A DNA stretch of 64,000 bases from Streptomyces sp. 35G-GA-8 (GCF_023534745.1 NZ_JAMHJQ010000022.1:33621-97620), one strand, 5' to 3'; positions 23,400 through 33,429 are shown, counted from the stretch's first letter. Notes: generated by a model not told the origin, from the sequence alone. Translations and numbers: made by a program.

Positions 23400-24698
23400 T
23401 CAGGACTCTTCGTTGATCAGCTGGTTGATCTCCGCGTCGGCGGCCTTCGTCGCGTCGGCGACCGACTTGCCCTTGATGATGTCGAGCAGCATCACCTCAA
23501 GGGTTTCCTTCTTCTCGATGGCCGTCCAGCCAGGGGCGATCGGGGTGAACCAGGCGTCCGGGACGGCGTTGGCGATCGGCGCGGTCTCCGGCTTCGCCTT
23601 CAGCGGCTCCAGCTGCTTGGTGTTGTTGGGCAGGATGTTCTTGGAGGCGAGGACCTCCTGCGACTTGGCGCTGGTGAAGGCCGCGATCCACTCCTCGCCG
23701 AGGTCCTGGACCTTGGACTTGGAGATGGTGGCGAGGTCGGAGCCACCGATGAAGGACGGCAGGGCCTTGCCGTCGGGGCCGGGCATACCGGCGGTGAGGA
23801 TCTTGTCCTTCAGCTTCGGGTTGCCGTTCGCGGCGGAGTCGACGACGCTGCCGGCCTCCCAGCCGTTGCCGTAGAGAAGCGCGGTCTTCTCGTTGGCCAT
23901 GACGTTGGCGTGGTCCGCCTCGTCCTTGGTCTTGTCGCCGTGGTTGTACTTCTTCACCAGGTCGACGAAGTGCTGGATGCCCTTCTGGGCCTCGGGGGTG
24001 GAAAGGGTGGCCTTCCACTCCTTGGCGCCCTCGTCGTACTCGGCTATCTGGCCGCCGTACGCCGCTACGTAGGACATCGCCGCGTACCAGTAGCGGCCCG
24101 GCAGGTAGAGCGGCGAGAACGCCTTGTCCTTGCCGTACTTGGCGCCGACCTTGTCGAGCGCCGTGGCGAGCTCGGCCTCGGTGGTGGGCAGCTGGTCCGA
24201 GCCGGTGCCGGCCTTGAACATGTCCTTGTTGTAAATGGCCACACGCGCACCGGCGTAGTACGGCACGCAGTACTGCTTGCCCTCGAAGGAGCAGGTGTCC
24301 TTCAGACCCTTGATCCAGGTGTCCGAGTTCTCGTACTTCTTCGGGTCGATCTCGCCGAGCGCACCGTTGAGGATGTACGTCATGGTCTCGGTGTTGCCGA
24401 GCTCGACGACATCGGGGTACTTGTCGCCGGCCAGCGCCGCGTCGAGCTTCTTGGCCTTGTCCGCCCACTGCTGGTACTGGACCTTGACCGTCACATTCGG
24501 ATACTTCGTCTTGAACTGCGCGTTGACATCCTTGACCAGCTCCGGCCAGGTGCTCTGCGCGTCCGACATGAGCCAGACGGTCAGCGTCTCCTTACGGTCC
24601 TTGGGATCCTTGGACGCCGAGCCTTCATCCGAACCACACGCGGCAAGACCGACCATCATGCCCGCGACGCCGACCGCCGCGATGAGCTTGCGCTTCAC
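23400..24698 (-). CDS. dasA: chitobiose-binding lipoprotein DasA
   Basis: A 432-aa extracellular solute-binding protein (family 1). The lipoprotein signal is residues 1-21, with lipobox LAAC and Cys21 as lipidated residue, followed by an acidic/Ser linker. The mature part starts ETLTVWLMSDAQSTWPELV. It shows typical sugar-binding features such as PDVVELGNTETMTYILNGAL, CVPYYAGARVAIYNKDMF and a Trp-containing C-terminal cleft (DAWFTPIAPGWTAIEKKE). A GTG start follows GAGGAGG. Two DasR-like boxes lie about 95-130 bp upstream. DasA delivers N,N'-diacetylchitobiose to DasBC. Confidence 0.94.
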   Translation of the reverse strand: MKRKLIAAVGVAGMMVGLAACGSDEGSASKDPKDRKETLTVWLMSDAQSTWPELVKDVNAQFKTKYPNVTVKVQYQQWADKAKKLDAALAGDKYPDVVELGNTETMTYILNGALGEIDPKKYENSDTWIKGLKDTCSFEGKQYCVPYYAGARVAIYNKDMFKAGTGSDQLPTTEAELATALDKVGAKYGKDKAFSPLYLPGRYWYAAMSYVAAYGGQIAEYDEGAKEWKATLSTPEAQKGIQHFVDLVKKYNHGDKTKDEADHANVMANEKTALLYGNGWEAGSVVDSAANGNPKLKDKILTAGMPGPDGKALPSFIGGSDLATISKSKVQDLGEEWIAAFTSAKSQEVLASKNILPNNTKQLEPLKAKPETAPIANAVPDAWFTPIAPGWTAIEKKETLEVMLLDIIKGKSVADATKAADAEINQLINEES

Positions 24699-24790
24699 GC
24701 CACCCTCCTCAGGGATGCCTGCAACCCCTGCCCACCGCGAAGACCGCGAAGACGTACGACGAGTACTGCTGGGGCTGGGACCTGGTCTTT

Positions 24791-24806
24791 AATGGTTTAG
24801 ACCAGT
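24791..24806 (-). promoter_or_regulatory. DasR operator (dre) of dasA, proximal
   Basis: AATGGTTTAGACCAGT (plus strand), close to the dre consensus with an intact TAGACCAGT half, between divergent dasA and dasR. Confidence 0.75.
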
Positions 24807-24814
24807 ACGGGGAG

Positions 24815-24830
24815 CTTGGCCTAGACCTTT
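24815..24830. promoter_or_regulatory. second DasR-like operator between dasA and dasR
   Basis: CTTGGCCTAGACCTTT keeps the CTAGACC core but has imperfect outer bases. Its centre lies 24 bp from the first site, nearly on the same helix face, allowing cooperative binding and possible autoregulation of dasR. Confidence 0.6.
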
Positions 24831-24888
24831 AGGGGTGTCAAGGGTGTATAAGAAGGGCAGTCGTGTCCGTTATCGGACCGACACCTGA

Positions 24889-25752
<864 letters not shown>

Positions 25753-25910
25753 GGGCCGCTGACGACGACCGTTGGCCGGCAACTGTCCGCGCACCCCTGT
25801 TCGCATACCGTTGACGTAACGACATTCGGACAGGGGCTTACGCTGACCAGCGCCTTCGCTTAGATTTCCTGCTCATTACCACAGGCGATCAACGAGGGAA
25901 CGGAGCCGCG

Positions 25911-26168
25911 GTGCCCGAAGGTCCGGAAGAGAATCCGCCCCCCACGGTCACCCCCGCACGGGTGATCATCGCTCTCTGCCTCGTCGCACCCTTCGTGGCG
26001 TTGCTCTGGGTCGGGTCCTACGCGAAGCTCGAACCGACATTCATCGGTATCCCCTTCTTCTACTGGTACCAGATGCTCTGGGTGCCGGTCTCCGCGGTGC
26101 TCACGATGGCCGCCTACCAGCTGTGGAAGCGTGACCAGCGCTCCCGCGAGGGAGGTGCGTCGAAGTGA
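25911..26168 (+). CDS. DUF3311 small membrane subunit of an MctP-type transporter
   Basis: An 85-aa protein with two membrane segments (VIIALCLVAPFVALLWVGSYA and FYWYQMLWVPVSAVLTMAAYQLW) and short charged ends. DUF3311 proteins regularly precede SSS-family monocarboxylate permeases, in the manner of YjcH before ActP. It starts at a GTG, and its TGA overlaps the permease GTG by 4 bp, so the two are translationally coupled and probably form one transporter. Confidence 0.88.
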   Translation: MPEGPEENPPPTVTPARVIIALCLVAPFVALLWVGSYAKLEPTFIGIPFFYWYQMLWVPVSAVLTMAAYQLWKRDQRSREGGASK

Positions 26169-27799
26169 AGGACGGCGTGAACGGCGTCGCACTCGCCGTC
26201 TTCATCTTCTTCTTCGTGGCCGTCACGGTCATGGGGTTCCTGGCGGCCCGCTGGCGCAAGGCCGCCAATGAGAACAGCCTCGACGAATGGGGCCTGGGCG
26301 GCCGGTCGTTCGGCACCTGGGTCACCTGGTTCCTGCTCGGCGGCGACCTCTATACGGCGTACACCTTCGTGGCCGTACCCGCGGCGATCTACGCGGCGGG
26401 CGCGGCCGGCTTCTTCGCCGTGCCCTACACGATCCTGGTCTACCCGCTGATCTTCACCTTCCTGCCCCGCCTCTGGTCGGTGTCGCACAAGCACGGCTAC
26501 GTCACCACCTCGGACTTCGTACGGGGCCGGTTCGGATCGAAGGGCTTGTCACTGGCGGTCGCCCTCACCGGCATCCTCGCGACCATGCCGTACATCGCGC
26601 TCCAGCTCGTCGGCATCCAGGCCGTGCTGGACGTGATGGGCGTCGGCGGCGGCGACAACACCCACTGGTTCATCAAGGACCTGCCGCTGCTGATCGCCTT
26701 CGGTGTGCTCGCCGCGTACACCTACTCGTCCGGGCTGCGGGCACCCGCGCTGATCGCGTTCGTCAAGGACACCCTGATCTACATCGTGATCGTCGTGGCG
26801 ATCATCTACATCCCCATCAAACTGGGCGGGTTCGACGAAATCTTCGCCAAGGCGGGCGACGCCTTCGCGCAGACCAACCCGGCGACCGGCCAGCCACGCG
26901 GCGCCCTCGCGCCGGGCGACGCCGGGCATTGGGGCTATGCCACGCTGGCGCTCGGTTCCGCGCTCGCGCTCTTCATGTATCCCCACTCCATCACGGCGAC
27001 GCTCTCCAGCCGCAGCCGCGAGGTGATCCGGCGCAACACCACGATCCTGCCGCTCTACTCACTGATGCTGGGCCTGCTGGCGCTGCTCGGCTTCATGGCG
27101 ATCGCCGCCGGGGTCAAGGTGGACAACGGACAGCTGGCGATCCCTCAGCTCTTCGAGACGATGTTCCCCGACTGGTTCGCTGGGGTGGCCTTCGCGGCCA
27201 TCGGCATCGGCGCGCTGGTGCCCGCCGCGATCATGTCGATCGCCGCGGCGAATCTCTTCACCCGCAATATCTACAAGGACTTCATCAGGCCGGACGCGAC
27301 CCCCGAGCAGGAGACCAAGGTCTCGAAGGTGGTCTCGCTGCTGGTGAAGGTGGGCGCGCTGGTCTTCGTGCTGACCATGGACAAGACGGTCGCGATCAAC
27401 TTCCAGTTGCTGGGCGGGATCTGGATCCTCCAGACGATGCCCGCGCTGGTCGGCGGCCTCTTCAGCCGCTGGTTCCACCGCTGGGCGCTGCTCGCGGGCT
27501 GGGCGGTCGGCATGATCTACGGCACGGCCGCGGCGTACGGCGTGGCCAGCCCGACCCAGGCACACTTCGGCGGCTCCTCCAAGGAGATCCCCGGGCTGGG
27601 TGAGATCGGCTACATCGGCCTCACCGCGTTCGTGCTCAACCTGGTGGTGACGGTGGCGCTCACCTTCGTCCTGCGCGCGGTCAAGGCGCCGGAGGGCACG
27701 GACGAGACGAGCCCGTCCGACTACACGGCGGACGCGGGCGACCCGGGCGTGAAGACCGAACTCCCGGCCGCGGCCCCGGGCGGCCCCGGCGGCCACTGA
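26165..27799 (+). CDS. mctP: sodium:solute symporter, MctP-like monocarboxylate permease
   Basis: A 544-aa SSS-family transporter with 13 or so membrane segments. It begins with GVNGVALAVFIFFFVAVTVMGFLAARW. The substrate/sodium region is EWGLGGRSFGTWVTWFLLGGDLYTAYTFVAVP, and the later GIGALVPAAIMSIAAANLFTRNIYKDF is the family signature. The hydrophilic tail is Asp/Ala-rich. MctP proteins carry lactate, pyruvate and other short monocarboxylates; the substrate here is inferred from family and from the DUF3311 partner. A strong terminator follows. Confidence 0.88.
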   Translation: MKDGVNGVALAVFIFFFVAVTVMGFLAARWRKAANENSLDEWGLGGRSFGTWVTWFLLGGDLYTAYTFVAVPAAIYAAGAAGFFAVPYTILVYPLIFTFLPRLWSVSHKHGYVTTSDFVRGRFGSKGLSLAVALTGILATMPYIALQLVGIQAVLDVMGVGGGDNTHWFIKDLPLLIAFGVLAAYTYSSGLRAPALIAFVKDTLIYIVIVVAIIYIPIKLGGFDEIFAKAGDAFAQTNPATGQPRGALAPGDAGHWGYATLALGSALALFMYPHSITATLSSRSREVIRRNTTILPLYSLMLGLLALLGFMAIAAGVKVDNGQLAIPQLFETMFPDWFAGVAFAAIGIGALVPAAIMSIAAANLFTRNIYKDFIRPDATPEQETKVSKVVSLLVKVGALVFVLTMDKTVAINFQLLGGIWILQTMPALVGGLFSRWFHRWALLAGWAVGMIYGTAAAYGVASPTQAHFGGSSKEIPGLGEIGYIGLTAFVLNLVVTVALTFVLRAVKAPEGTDETSPSDYTADAGDPGVKTELPAAAPGGPGGH

Positions 27800-27821
27800 C
27801 CGGTCGGCACCCGGCTCCACG

Positions 27822-27860
27822 GGCCGCCGGATCCCCGGGAACGACGGGGATCCGGCGGCC
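27822..27860 (+). terminator. terminator after mctP
   Basis: A 15-bp perfect stem (GGCCGCCGGATCCCC with its complement ending at 27860) with a nine-base loop, followed by TTCTC. Confidence 0.85.
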
Positions 27861-27944
27861 TTCTCGCTGTCCGCGCGGGCCCGAACGGAATGACGCACGA
27901 CACAACATCTGGGGGGTGGTTCCCGAGCCAGCCCCCACATGTAT

Positions 27945-28125
27945 GCTCGACCTCGCTGTCGACGCAGGGGAATCCGGTGCGAATCCGGAACTGTCCCGCA
28001 ACGGTGTGATGCGGTGTGCTTTGCCATACCCACGAGTCCGAACACCTGCCGACGGTGCGTCCGGTTCGACCGAATCGGACGCCGAGACGTCCGGGCCTCG
28101 TGGATGGGCCGGTGGGCGCCGTACG
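27945..28125 (+). promoter_or_regulatory. cobalamin (B12) riboswitch of nrdAB
   Basis: The conserved B12-box core GGGAATCCGGTG-CG-AATCCGG, then ACTGTCCCGCAACGGT, lies at 27967-28006, followed by the ACGAGTCCGAACACCTGCCG segment characteristic of cobalamin riboswitches. It sits about 215 bp before nrdA. In S. coelicolor a B12 riboswitch represses class Ia nrd transcription when coenzyme B12, and hence the B12-dependent class II enzyme NrdJ, is available. The outer boundaries given are approximate. Confidence 0.95.
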
Positions 28126-28219
28126 CCGTGCCGCCCGGATCCGGGCCGTACGGTCCGTACCGCGAGAAACAGCCCGCTCCCCTCCCGACGGTCCAGAGCC
28201 GAGCGAGGGAGAGCACCAC

Positions 28220-30589
28220 GTGACCATCGCGCCAGCCGATCCGGCTTCAGGCATCTCCGAGGCCGCCGCGCGGGCGGCCGACGGACCCGGGACCGCACTG
28301 CTGCGGATCCTGACGGACCTGACCGCCGATCTGCCCGACACCGACCCCGGGAGAGTCGCCGCCGCGGCGCTGCGCGGCCGCAACGCCCGGTCGGACGAGG
28401 CCGAGCTGCGCGAGCTCGCCACCGAGGCCGCGGCGGGGCTCATCTCCGAGGACCCCGCCTACTCCCGGCTCGCGGCCAGGCTGCTGACCCGCACCATCGC
28501 CGACGAGGCCGCGGGCCAGGGCGCCGTGGCGTTCTCCGCCTCCATCGCCGTCGGCCATCGCGAGGGCCTGATCGCGGACCGAACGGCCGGCTTCGTCACG
28601 CTGCACGCCGGTTTCCTCGACGCGCTCATCGACGAGGAAGCCGACGACCGCTTCGGCTACTTCGGGCTGCGGACCCTCTACAGCCGCTATCTGCTGCGCC
28701 ATCCGATCACCCGCCAGGTCATCGAGACCCCGCAGCACTTCATGCTCCGCGTGGCCGCCGGACTGGCCGAGGACGAGAGCGCCCGCGCGCTCGACGAAGT
28801 CGCCGCGCTCTACCGGCTGATGAGCCGGCTGGACTACCTCCCCTCCTCCCCCACCCTCTTCAACTCCGGTACGCGCCACCCGCAGATGTCCTCCTGCTAT
28901 CTGCTGGACTCCCCGCTGGACGAGCTGGACTCGATCTACGACCGGTACCACCAGGTGGCGCGTCTCTCGAAGCACGCGGGCGGCATCGGCCTCTCGTACT
29001 CCCGTATCCGCTCGCGCGGTTCGCTGATCCGGGGCACCAACGGGCACTCCAACGGCATCGTCCCGTTCCTGCGCACCCTCGACTCCTCGGTCGCGGCCGT
29101 CAACCAGGGCGGCCGGCGCAAGGGCGCGGCCTGCGTCTACCTGGAGACCTGGCACGCGGATCTGGAGGAGTTCCTGGAGCTGCGCGACAACACCGGTGAG
29201 GACGCGCGCCGTACGCACAATCTGAATCTCGCGCACTGGATCCCGGACGAGTTCATGCGCCGGGTCGAGTCGGACGGCGTCTGGTCCCTGTTCTCCCCCG
29301 CCGACGTGCCGGAGCTGGTCGACCTGTGGGGCGACGCGTTCGACACGCGGTACCGCGAGGCGGAGGCCGCCGGCCTGGCGCGCAAAACGATCCCGGCCCG
29401 CGAGCTCTACGGCCGGATGATGCGTACCCTCGCCCAGACCGGCAACGGCTGGATGACCTTCAAGGACGCCTCGAACCGTACGGCGAACCAGACCGCCGAG
29501 CCCGGCCGCGTCGTCCACTCGTCCAATCTCTGCACGGAGATCCTGGAGGTGACGGACGACGGGGAGACCGCCGTCTGCAACCTCGGTTCCATCAACCTCG
29601 GTTCGTTCGTACTGGCCTCCGGCGAAATCGACTGGGAGCGGCTGGACGAGACCGTCCGTACGGCCGTGACCTTCCTCGACCGGGTCGTGGACATCAACTT
29701 CTACCCGACCGAGCAGGCCGGCGCCTCCAACGCGAAGTGGCGCCCGGTGGGCCTGGGCGCGATGGGCCTCCAGGACGTCTTCTTCAAGAAGCGGCTGCCC
29801 TTCGACTCCGCCGAGGCCAGGGCCCTCTCCACGAAGATCGCCGAGCGGATCATGCTCGCCGCGTACGAGGCGTCCTGCGCGCTCGCCGAGCGCAACGGCC
29901 CGCTCCCCGCCTGGTCCGAGACGCGCGCCGCGCGCGGGGTGCTGCACCCCGACCACTACGACGTGGAGCTGAACTGGCCGGAGCGCTGGGACGCGCTGCG
30001 CGCCCGGATCGCCACGAGCGGCATGCGAAACTCCCTGCTTCTCGCGATCGCCCCGACGGCGACGATCGCCTCGATCGCGGGCGTCTACGAGTGCATCGAG
30101 CCGCAGGTCTCCAACCTGTTCAAGCGCGAGACGCTCTCCGGAGAATTCCTCCAGGTCAACTCGTACCTCGTGGACGAGTTGAAGCGGCTGGGCGTCTGGG
30201 ACGCGGGGACGCGCGAGGCGCTGCGCGAGTCGAGCGGCTCGGTGGCGGGCTTCGGCTGGATCCCGGCGGAGGTGCGTGAGCTGTTCCGTACGGCGTGGGA
30301 GATCCCGCAGCGCGGCCTGATCGACATGGCGGCGGCCCGTACGCCGTTCCTGGATCAGAGCCAGTCGCTGAACCTGTTCCTGGAGACGCCGACCATCGGG
30401 AAGCTCAGCTCGATGTACGCGTACGCCTGGAAGAAGGGCCTGAAGACGACGTACTACCTGCGCTCGCGCCCGGCGACACGGATCGCGCGGGCGGCGCGGG
30501 CAGCCGTGCCCGTACCCGCGCAGGCGGTCCCTGACGACGCGATCGCCTGCTCCCTGGAAAACCCCGAGTCCTGCGAGGCCTGCCAGTAA
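28220..30589 (+). CDS. nrdA: class Ia ribonucleotide reductase large subunit
   Basis: A 789-aa catalytic subunit that reduces ribonucleoside diphosphates. Redox cysteines are C226 (PQMSSCYLLD) and C453 (AVCNLGSINL). The thiyl-radical C438 lies in SSNLCTEI with N436 and E440. The C-terminal re-reducing pair is in NPESCEACQ. The first 60 residues are Ala/Asp-rich and lack the KRDG-type nucleotide motif of an ATP-cone, although LATEAAAGLISEDPAYSRLAARLL resembles the cone's second half. Allosteric overall-activity control may therefore be lost. A GTG start follows GAGGGAGAG. The stop overlaps the nrdB start by 1 bp (TAATG). Confidence 0.95.
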   Translation: MTIAPADPASGISEAAARAADGPGTALLRILTDLTADLPDTDPGRVAAAALRGRNARSDEAELRELATEAAAGLISEDPAYSRLAARLLTRTIADEAAGQGAVAFSASIAVGHREGLIADRTAGFVTLHAGFLDALIDEEADDRFGYFGLRTLYSRYLLRHPITRQVIETPQHFMLRVAAGLAEDESARALDEVAALYRLMSRLDYLPSSPTLFNSGTRHPQMSSCYLLDSPLDELDSIYDRYHQVARLSKHAGGIGLSYSRIRSRGSLIRGTNGHSNGIVPFLRTLDSSVAAVNQGGRRKGAACVYLETWHADLEEFLELRDNTGEDARRTHNLNLAHWIPDEFMRRVESDGVWSLFSPADVPELVDLWGDAFDTRYREAEAAGLARKTIPARELYGRMMRTLAQTGNGWMTFKDASNRTANQTAEPGRVVHSSNLCTEILEVTDDGETAVCNLGSINLGSFVLASGEIDWERLDETVRTAVTFLDRVVDINFYPTEQAGASNAKWRPVGLGAMGLQDVFFKKRLPFDSAEARALSTKIAERIMLAAYEASCALAERNGPLPAWSETRAARGVLHPDHYDVELNWPERWDALRARIATSGMRNSLLLAIAPTATIASIAGVYECIEPQVSNLFKRETLSGEFLQVNSYLVDELKRLGVWDAGTREALRESSGSVAGFGWIPAEVRELFRTAWEIPQRGLIDMAAARTPFLDQSQSLNLFLETPTIGKLSSMYAYAWKKGLKTTYYLRSRPATRIARAARAAVPVPAQAVPDDAIACSLENPESCEACQ

Positions 30590-31602
30590 TGACCACTTCG
30601 GACAAGAATCTCCTGGACCCGGGCTTCGAGCTGACGCTGCGGCCCATGCGCTACCCGGACTTCTACGAGCGCTACCGCGACGCGATCAAGAACACCTGGA
30701 CGGTGGAGGAGGTCGACCTGCACTCCGACGTCGCCGACCTCGCCAAGCTCTCCCCCGGCGAGCAGCACATGATCGGGCGGCTGGTCGCGTTCTTCGCGAC
30801 GGGCGACTCGATCGTGTCGAACAACCTCGTGCTGACGCTCTACAAGCACATCAACTCCCCCGAGGCGCGGCTCTATCTCTCCCGCCAGCTCTTCGAGGAG
30901 GCCGTACACGTCCAGTTCTATCTGACGCTGCTCGACACCTATCTGCCCGATCCGGACGACCGCGCGGCGGCCTTCGACGCGGTGGAGGAGATCCCGTCGA
31001 TCCGTGAGAAGGCGCAGTTCTGCTTCAAGTGGATGGACTCCGTCGAGACGATCGACCGCCTGGAGTCGAAGGCGGACCGCCGCCGCTTCCTGCTGAATCT
31101 GATCTGCTTCGCGGCCTGTATCGAGGGGCTGTTCTTCTACGGCGCGTTCGCGTACGTCTACTGGTTCCGCTCGCGCGGTCTGCTGCATGGTCTGGCGACC
31201 GGCACCAACTGGGTGTTCCGCGACGAGACGATGCATATGAACTTCGCGTTCGAGGTCGTGGACACGGTCCGCAAGGAGGAGCCGGATCTCTTCGACGACG
31301 CGCTGGAGCGGCAGGTCACGGACATGCTGAAGGAGGCCGTCGAGGCGGAGCTTCAGTTCGGCCGGGACCTGTGCGGCGACGGTCTGCCGGGCATGAACAC
31401 CGAGTCGATGCGCGAGTACCTGGAGTGCGTCGCGGACCAGCGCCTCCAGCGGCTGGGCTTCCCGGCGGTCTATGGCTCCCAGAACCCGTTCTCGTTCATG
31501 GAGCTCCAGGGCGTCCAGGAACTGACGAACTTCTTCGAGCGCCGCCCGTCGGCGTATCAGGTCGCGGTCGAGGGCACGGTCGGGTTCGACGACGACTTCT
31601 AG
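30589..31602 (+). CDS. nrdB: class Ia ribonucleotide reductase radical subunit
   Basis: A 337-aa R2 protein holding the diiron-tyrosyl radical. The ligand set is complete with E. coli-like spacing: D73, E104, H107, radical Tyr111 (EEAVHVQFY), E179 (IEGLFF), E213 and H216 (RDETMHM). The C terminus (VGFDDDF) is the acidic/aromatic tail that docks on NrdA. Translation is coupled to nrdA. The S. coelicolor operon is reported to continue with an AraC-like gene, nrdS; here the next gene is an unrelated 64-aa membrane protein. Confidence 0.96.
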   Translation: MTTSDKNLLDPGFELTLRPMRYPDFYERYRDAIKNTWTVEEVDLHSDVADLAKLSPGEQHMIGRLVAFFATGDSIVSNNLVLTLYKHINSPEARLYLSRQLFEEAVHVQFYLTLLDTYLPDPDDRAAAFDAVEEIPSIREKAQFCFKWMDSVETIDRLESKADRRRFLLNLICFAACIEGLFFYGAFAYVYWFRSRGLLHGLATGTNWVFRDETMHMNFAFEVVDTVRKEEPDLFDDALERQVTDMLKEAVEAELQFGRDLCGDGLPGMNTESMREYLECVADQRLQRLGFPAVYGSQNPFSFMELQGVQELTNFFERRPSAYQVAVEGTVGFDDDF

Positions 31603-31716
31603 GGGCGATCGTCCAGGAGCTGTCCGGGCGATCATGCCACCCCCGGTGCTACGGGATCCGCGCTGTCGAATTCTGGGGCGAGAAGGCCGAGTTATAGGGT
31701 TCGACCGGGGGTGACC

Positions 31717-31911
31717 ATGGCCGATCGCGGCTGGTACGACGACGGTGAGTACCACGACGCAGTCCAACGGGCCGAACGAGCAACGCGGTTCGGCTGGGCA
31801 ACGATCGCTGGGACGGTAGGAGCACTGGGCTGCGCGCTGATCGTCTTGGTCGCGCTCTGCGTCGTCGCAGTCGTCGCGTGCCTGTACGTCGTCGTCGCTA
31901 TGGACTACTAG
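31717..31911 (+). CDS. small single-pass membrane protein, 64 aa
   Basis: An acidic N terminus (MADRGWYDDGEYHDAVQRAERATRF) is followed by one long hydrophobic segment (TIAGTVGALGCALIVLVALCVVAVVACLYVVVAM). The ATG at 31717 has GGGGGTGA upstream, and a TATAGG -10-like hexamer lies 20 bp before it. The stop overlaps the stop of the convergent ATP-binding protein gene by 3 bp. I recognise no family. It begins the accessory block that follows nrdB. Confidence 0.65.
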   Translation: MADRGWYDDGEYHDAVQRAERATRFGWATIAGTVGALGCALIVLVALCVVAVVACLYVVVAMDY

Positions 31912-32417
31912 GCCCTGCCCGACGGGTAGTCCACCTCGGCCCAAACGGTCTTGGTGGTGTACGGATCACGCACGCACCACCCCCACCGGTCGGCATACGC
32001 GGCGACGAGCAGCAGCCCGCGCCCGTTGGTCGCGTCCGGTGGGGGCGGGTGCGAAATGCCCGGGGCACGGGGGAGCCGGTCGGGCCGCGTATCAAGGACC
32101 TCGATCCGGATGACGACCGCCGAGAGGGCGAGCCGCACCTCGAAGTCCCGCCCGGGGGTACGGCCATGCGTCACCGCGTTCGCGGCCAGCTCGGCGAGTA
32201 CGGCGACGACCACGGCGGCGGTGGGTGTCGTACGCGGAATCCCCCACTCGTCCAGTTGCTGCGCGGCGAGCAACCGCGCGAGACGGGCACCGCGATGGCT
32301 GGAACTGAGCCTGATCCGAGAGGGCGGATACAGGGGCGAAAGCGGCGGTGGGGCGGCGAGTTGGGCGGGGGCGGCGGGCTCCGTCGGGGCGATGAGGGAG
32401 GCAATTTCCGACTTCAT
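31908..32417 (-). CDS. RsbW-like ATP-binding regulator
   Basis: A 169-aa HATPase_c protein of the anti-sigma/serine kinase class common in Streptomyces. A Pro/Ala-rich N terminus of about 40 residues precedes RLARLLAAQQLDEWG. The N-box is VVVAVLAELAANAVTHGRTPGRDFEVRLAL and the G-box NGRGLLLVAAYADRWGW. Such genes regularly lie divergent from an XRE regulator plus DUF397 gene, as here. The ATG at 32417 is followed upstream, 3 bp away, by the palindrome GTAACGG-TC-CCGTTAC, which probably controls it. Confidence 0.85.
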   Translation of the reverse strand: MKSEIASLIAPTEPAAPAQLAAPPPLSPLYPPSRIRLSSSHRGARLARLLAAQQLDEWGIPRTTPTAAVVVAVLAELAANAVTHGRTPGRDFEVRLALSAVVIRIEVLDTRPDRLPRAPGISHPPPPDATNGRGLLLVAAYADRWGWCVRDPYTTKTVWAEVDYPSGRA

Positions 32418-32420
32418 AGA

Positions 32421-32436
32421 GTAACGGTCCCGTTAC
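32421..32436 (-). promoter_or_regulatory. palindromic operator GTAACGG-N2-CCGTTAC
   Basis: A perfect 7-2-7 inverted repeat abutting the ATPase start codon, in the gap shared with the XRE regulator. It is probably that regulator's binding site. A second near-palindrome, CGCGTG-TTTA-CACGTG, lies at about 32535-32550. Confidence 0.55.
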
Positions 32437-32589
32437 GCGGATAGCCTGACCAGGGCGGACGAGCGTACCTGTACGGCATGTACGAGCAGGATGCGTTTCT
32501 GTACGGGTCACCGGCGGTGACCGGCGCTCCGCCGCGCGTGTTTACACGTGAACCACATTCGCACATCGGCGCATTGGGGTGTGAGGCGT

Positions 32590-33429
32590 ATGGGAACCAG
32601 CCGTCAGAAGAAGCAGCGAGCCCAGGACGACGACCGGCCGAGGATCCGGGTCGGCTATGGCAAACTCGTCAAACTTCACCGAGAACGGGCTGGATTGTCG
32701 CAGCAGGAACTCGCCGAGGCGGTGGGCTACTCATGCGATCAGGTCGCCTCGATCGAGCAGGGCCGAAGGCCGGCGAAGTCCGCGTTCACGGACGCGGCGG
32801 AGGTGGTCCTGAAGGCGGGCGGGACGCTGGCGGTGCTCCAGGACGACGTGGACTTGGCGAAACTTCCGGCGTTCTTCCAGGACTTCGCGCTGATCGAGAC
32901 GGAAGCGGTCAGCAGGTTCTCCTTCGATCCTCTGATGATCCCCGGGCTGCTCCAGACCGAGGAGTACGCGCGTGCGCTGTTCTCAGAGCATTGCCCACCG
33001 CTCAGCGACGAGATCATCGAGCAGCATGTGGAAGCCAGGCTCAGCCGACAGAAGCTGCTGACGCGGACGCCCATGGTGGAGACGTGCTTCATCATCGGTG
33101 AGGCGGCCCTGACCAGCACCGTGGGCAACGACGACGTAATGAGCGCGCAGCTTCAACACCTGTTGAAGCAGGGGTCGATGCGCAATGTCGAAATCCAGGT
33201 CATGCCTTCGGACCGCAGCTTCCACCTGGGGCTCAGCGGACCTATGGTCATTGTGGAGACCCTGGAACACCGCCGGGTCGGCTACATCGAGTCCCAGGGG
33301 GTGGGATTGGTGGTCACCGACGCCGCAACCGTCAGTGCCTTCGGCTTGCGCTATGGCAAGCTGCGGACGCAGGCCCTGAATGTGGAGGAGTCTGCGGATC
33401 TGCTCAAGCGCGTGGCAGGAGAATCATGA
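32590..33429 (+). CDS. XRE-family regulator with DUF5753 domain (Scr1 type)
   Basis: A 279-aa helix-turn-helix regulator. The HTH is at about residues 20-80 (YGKLVKLHRERAGLSQQELAEAVGYSCDQVASIEQGRRPAK). The DUF5753 domain follows, with its hallmark FSFDPLMIPGLLQTEEYARALF. In S. coelicolor such proteins (Scr1, WhiJ-like) act with a small DUF397 partner in an antitoxin/toxin-like switch affecting antibiotics and development. The ATG at 32590 follows GTGAGG; GTGs at 32581 and 32548 are alternatives. The stop overlaps the DUF397 ATG by 4 bp. Confidence 0.88.
   Translation: MGTSRQKKQRAQDDDRPRIRVGYGKLVKLHRERAGLSQQELAEAVGYSCDQVASIEQGRRPAKSAFTDAAEVVLKAGGTLAVLQDDVDLAKLPAFFQDFALIETEAVSRFSFDPLMIPGLLQTEEYARALFSEHCPPLSDEIIEQHVEARLSRQKLLTRTPMVETCFIIGEAALTSTVGNDDVMSAQLQHLLKQGSMRNVEIQVMPSDRSFHLGLSGPMVIVETLEHRRVGYIESQGVGLVVTDAATVSAFGLRYGKLRTQALNVEESADLLKRVAGES

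Noticed and set aside
28016-28219. N-terminal extension of NrdA (68 codons)
   Set aside because: The frame runs through the B12 riboswitch; a strong ribosome site and the family start place translation at 28220.
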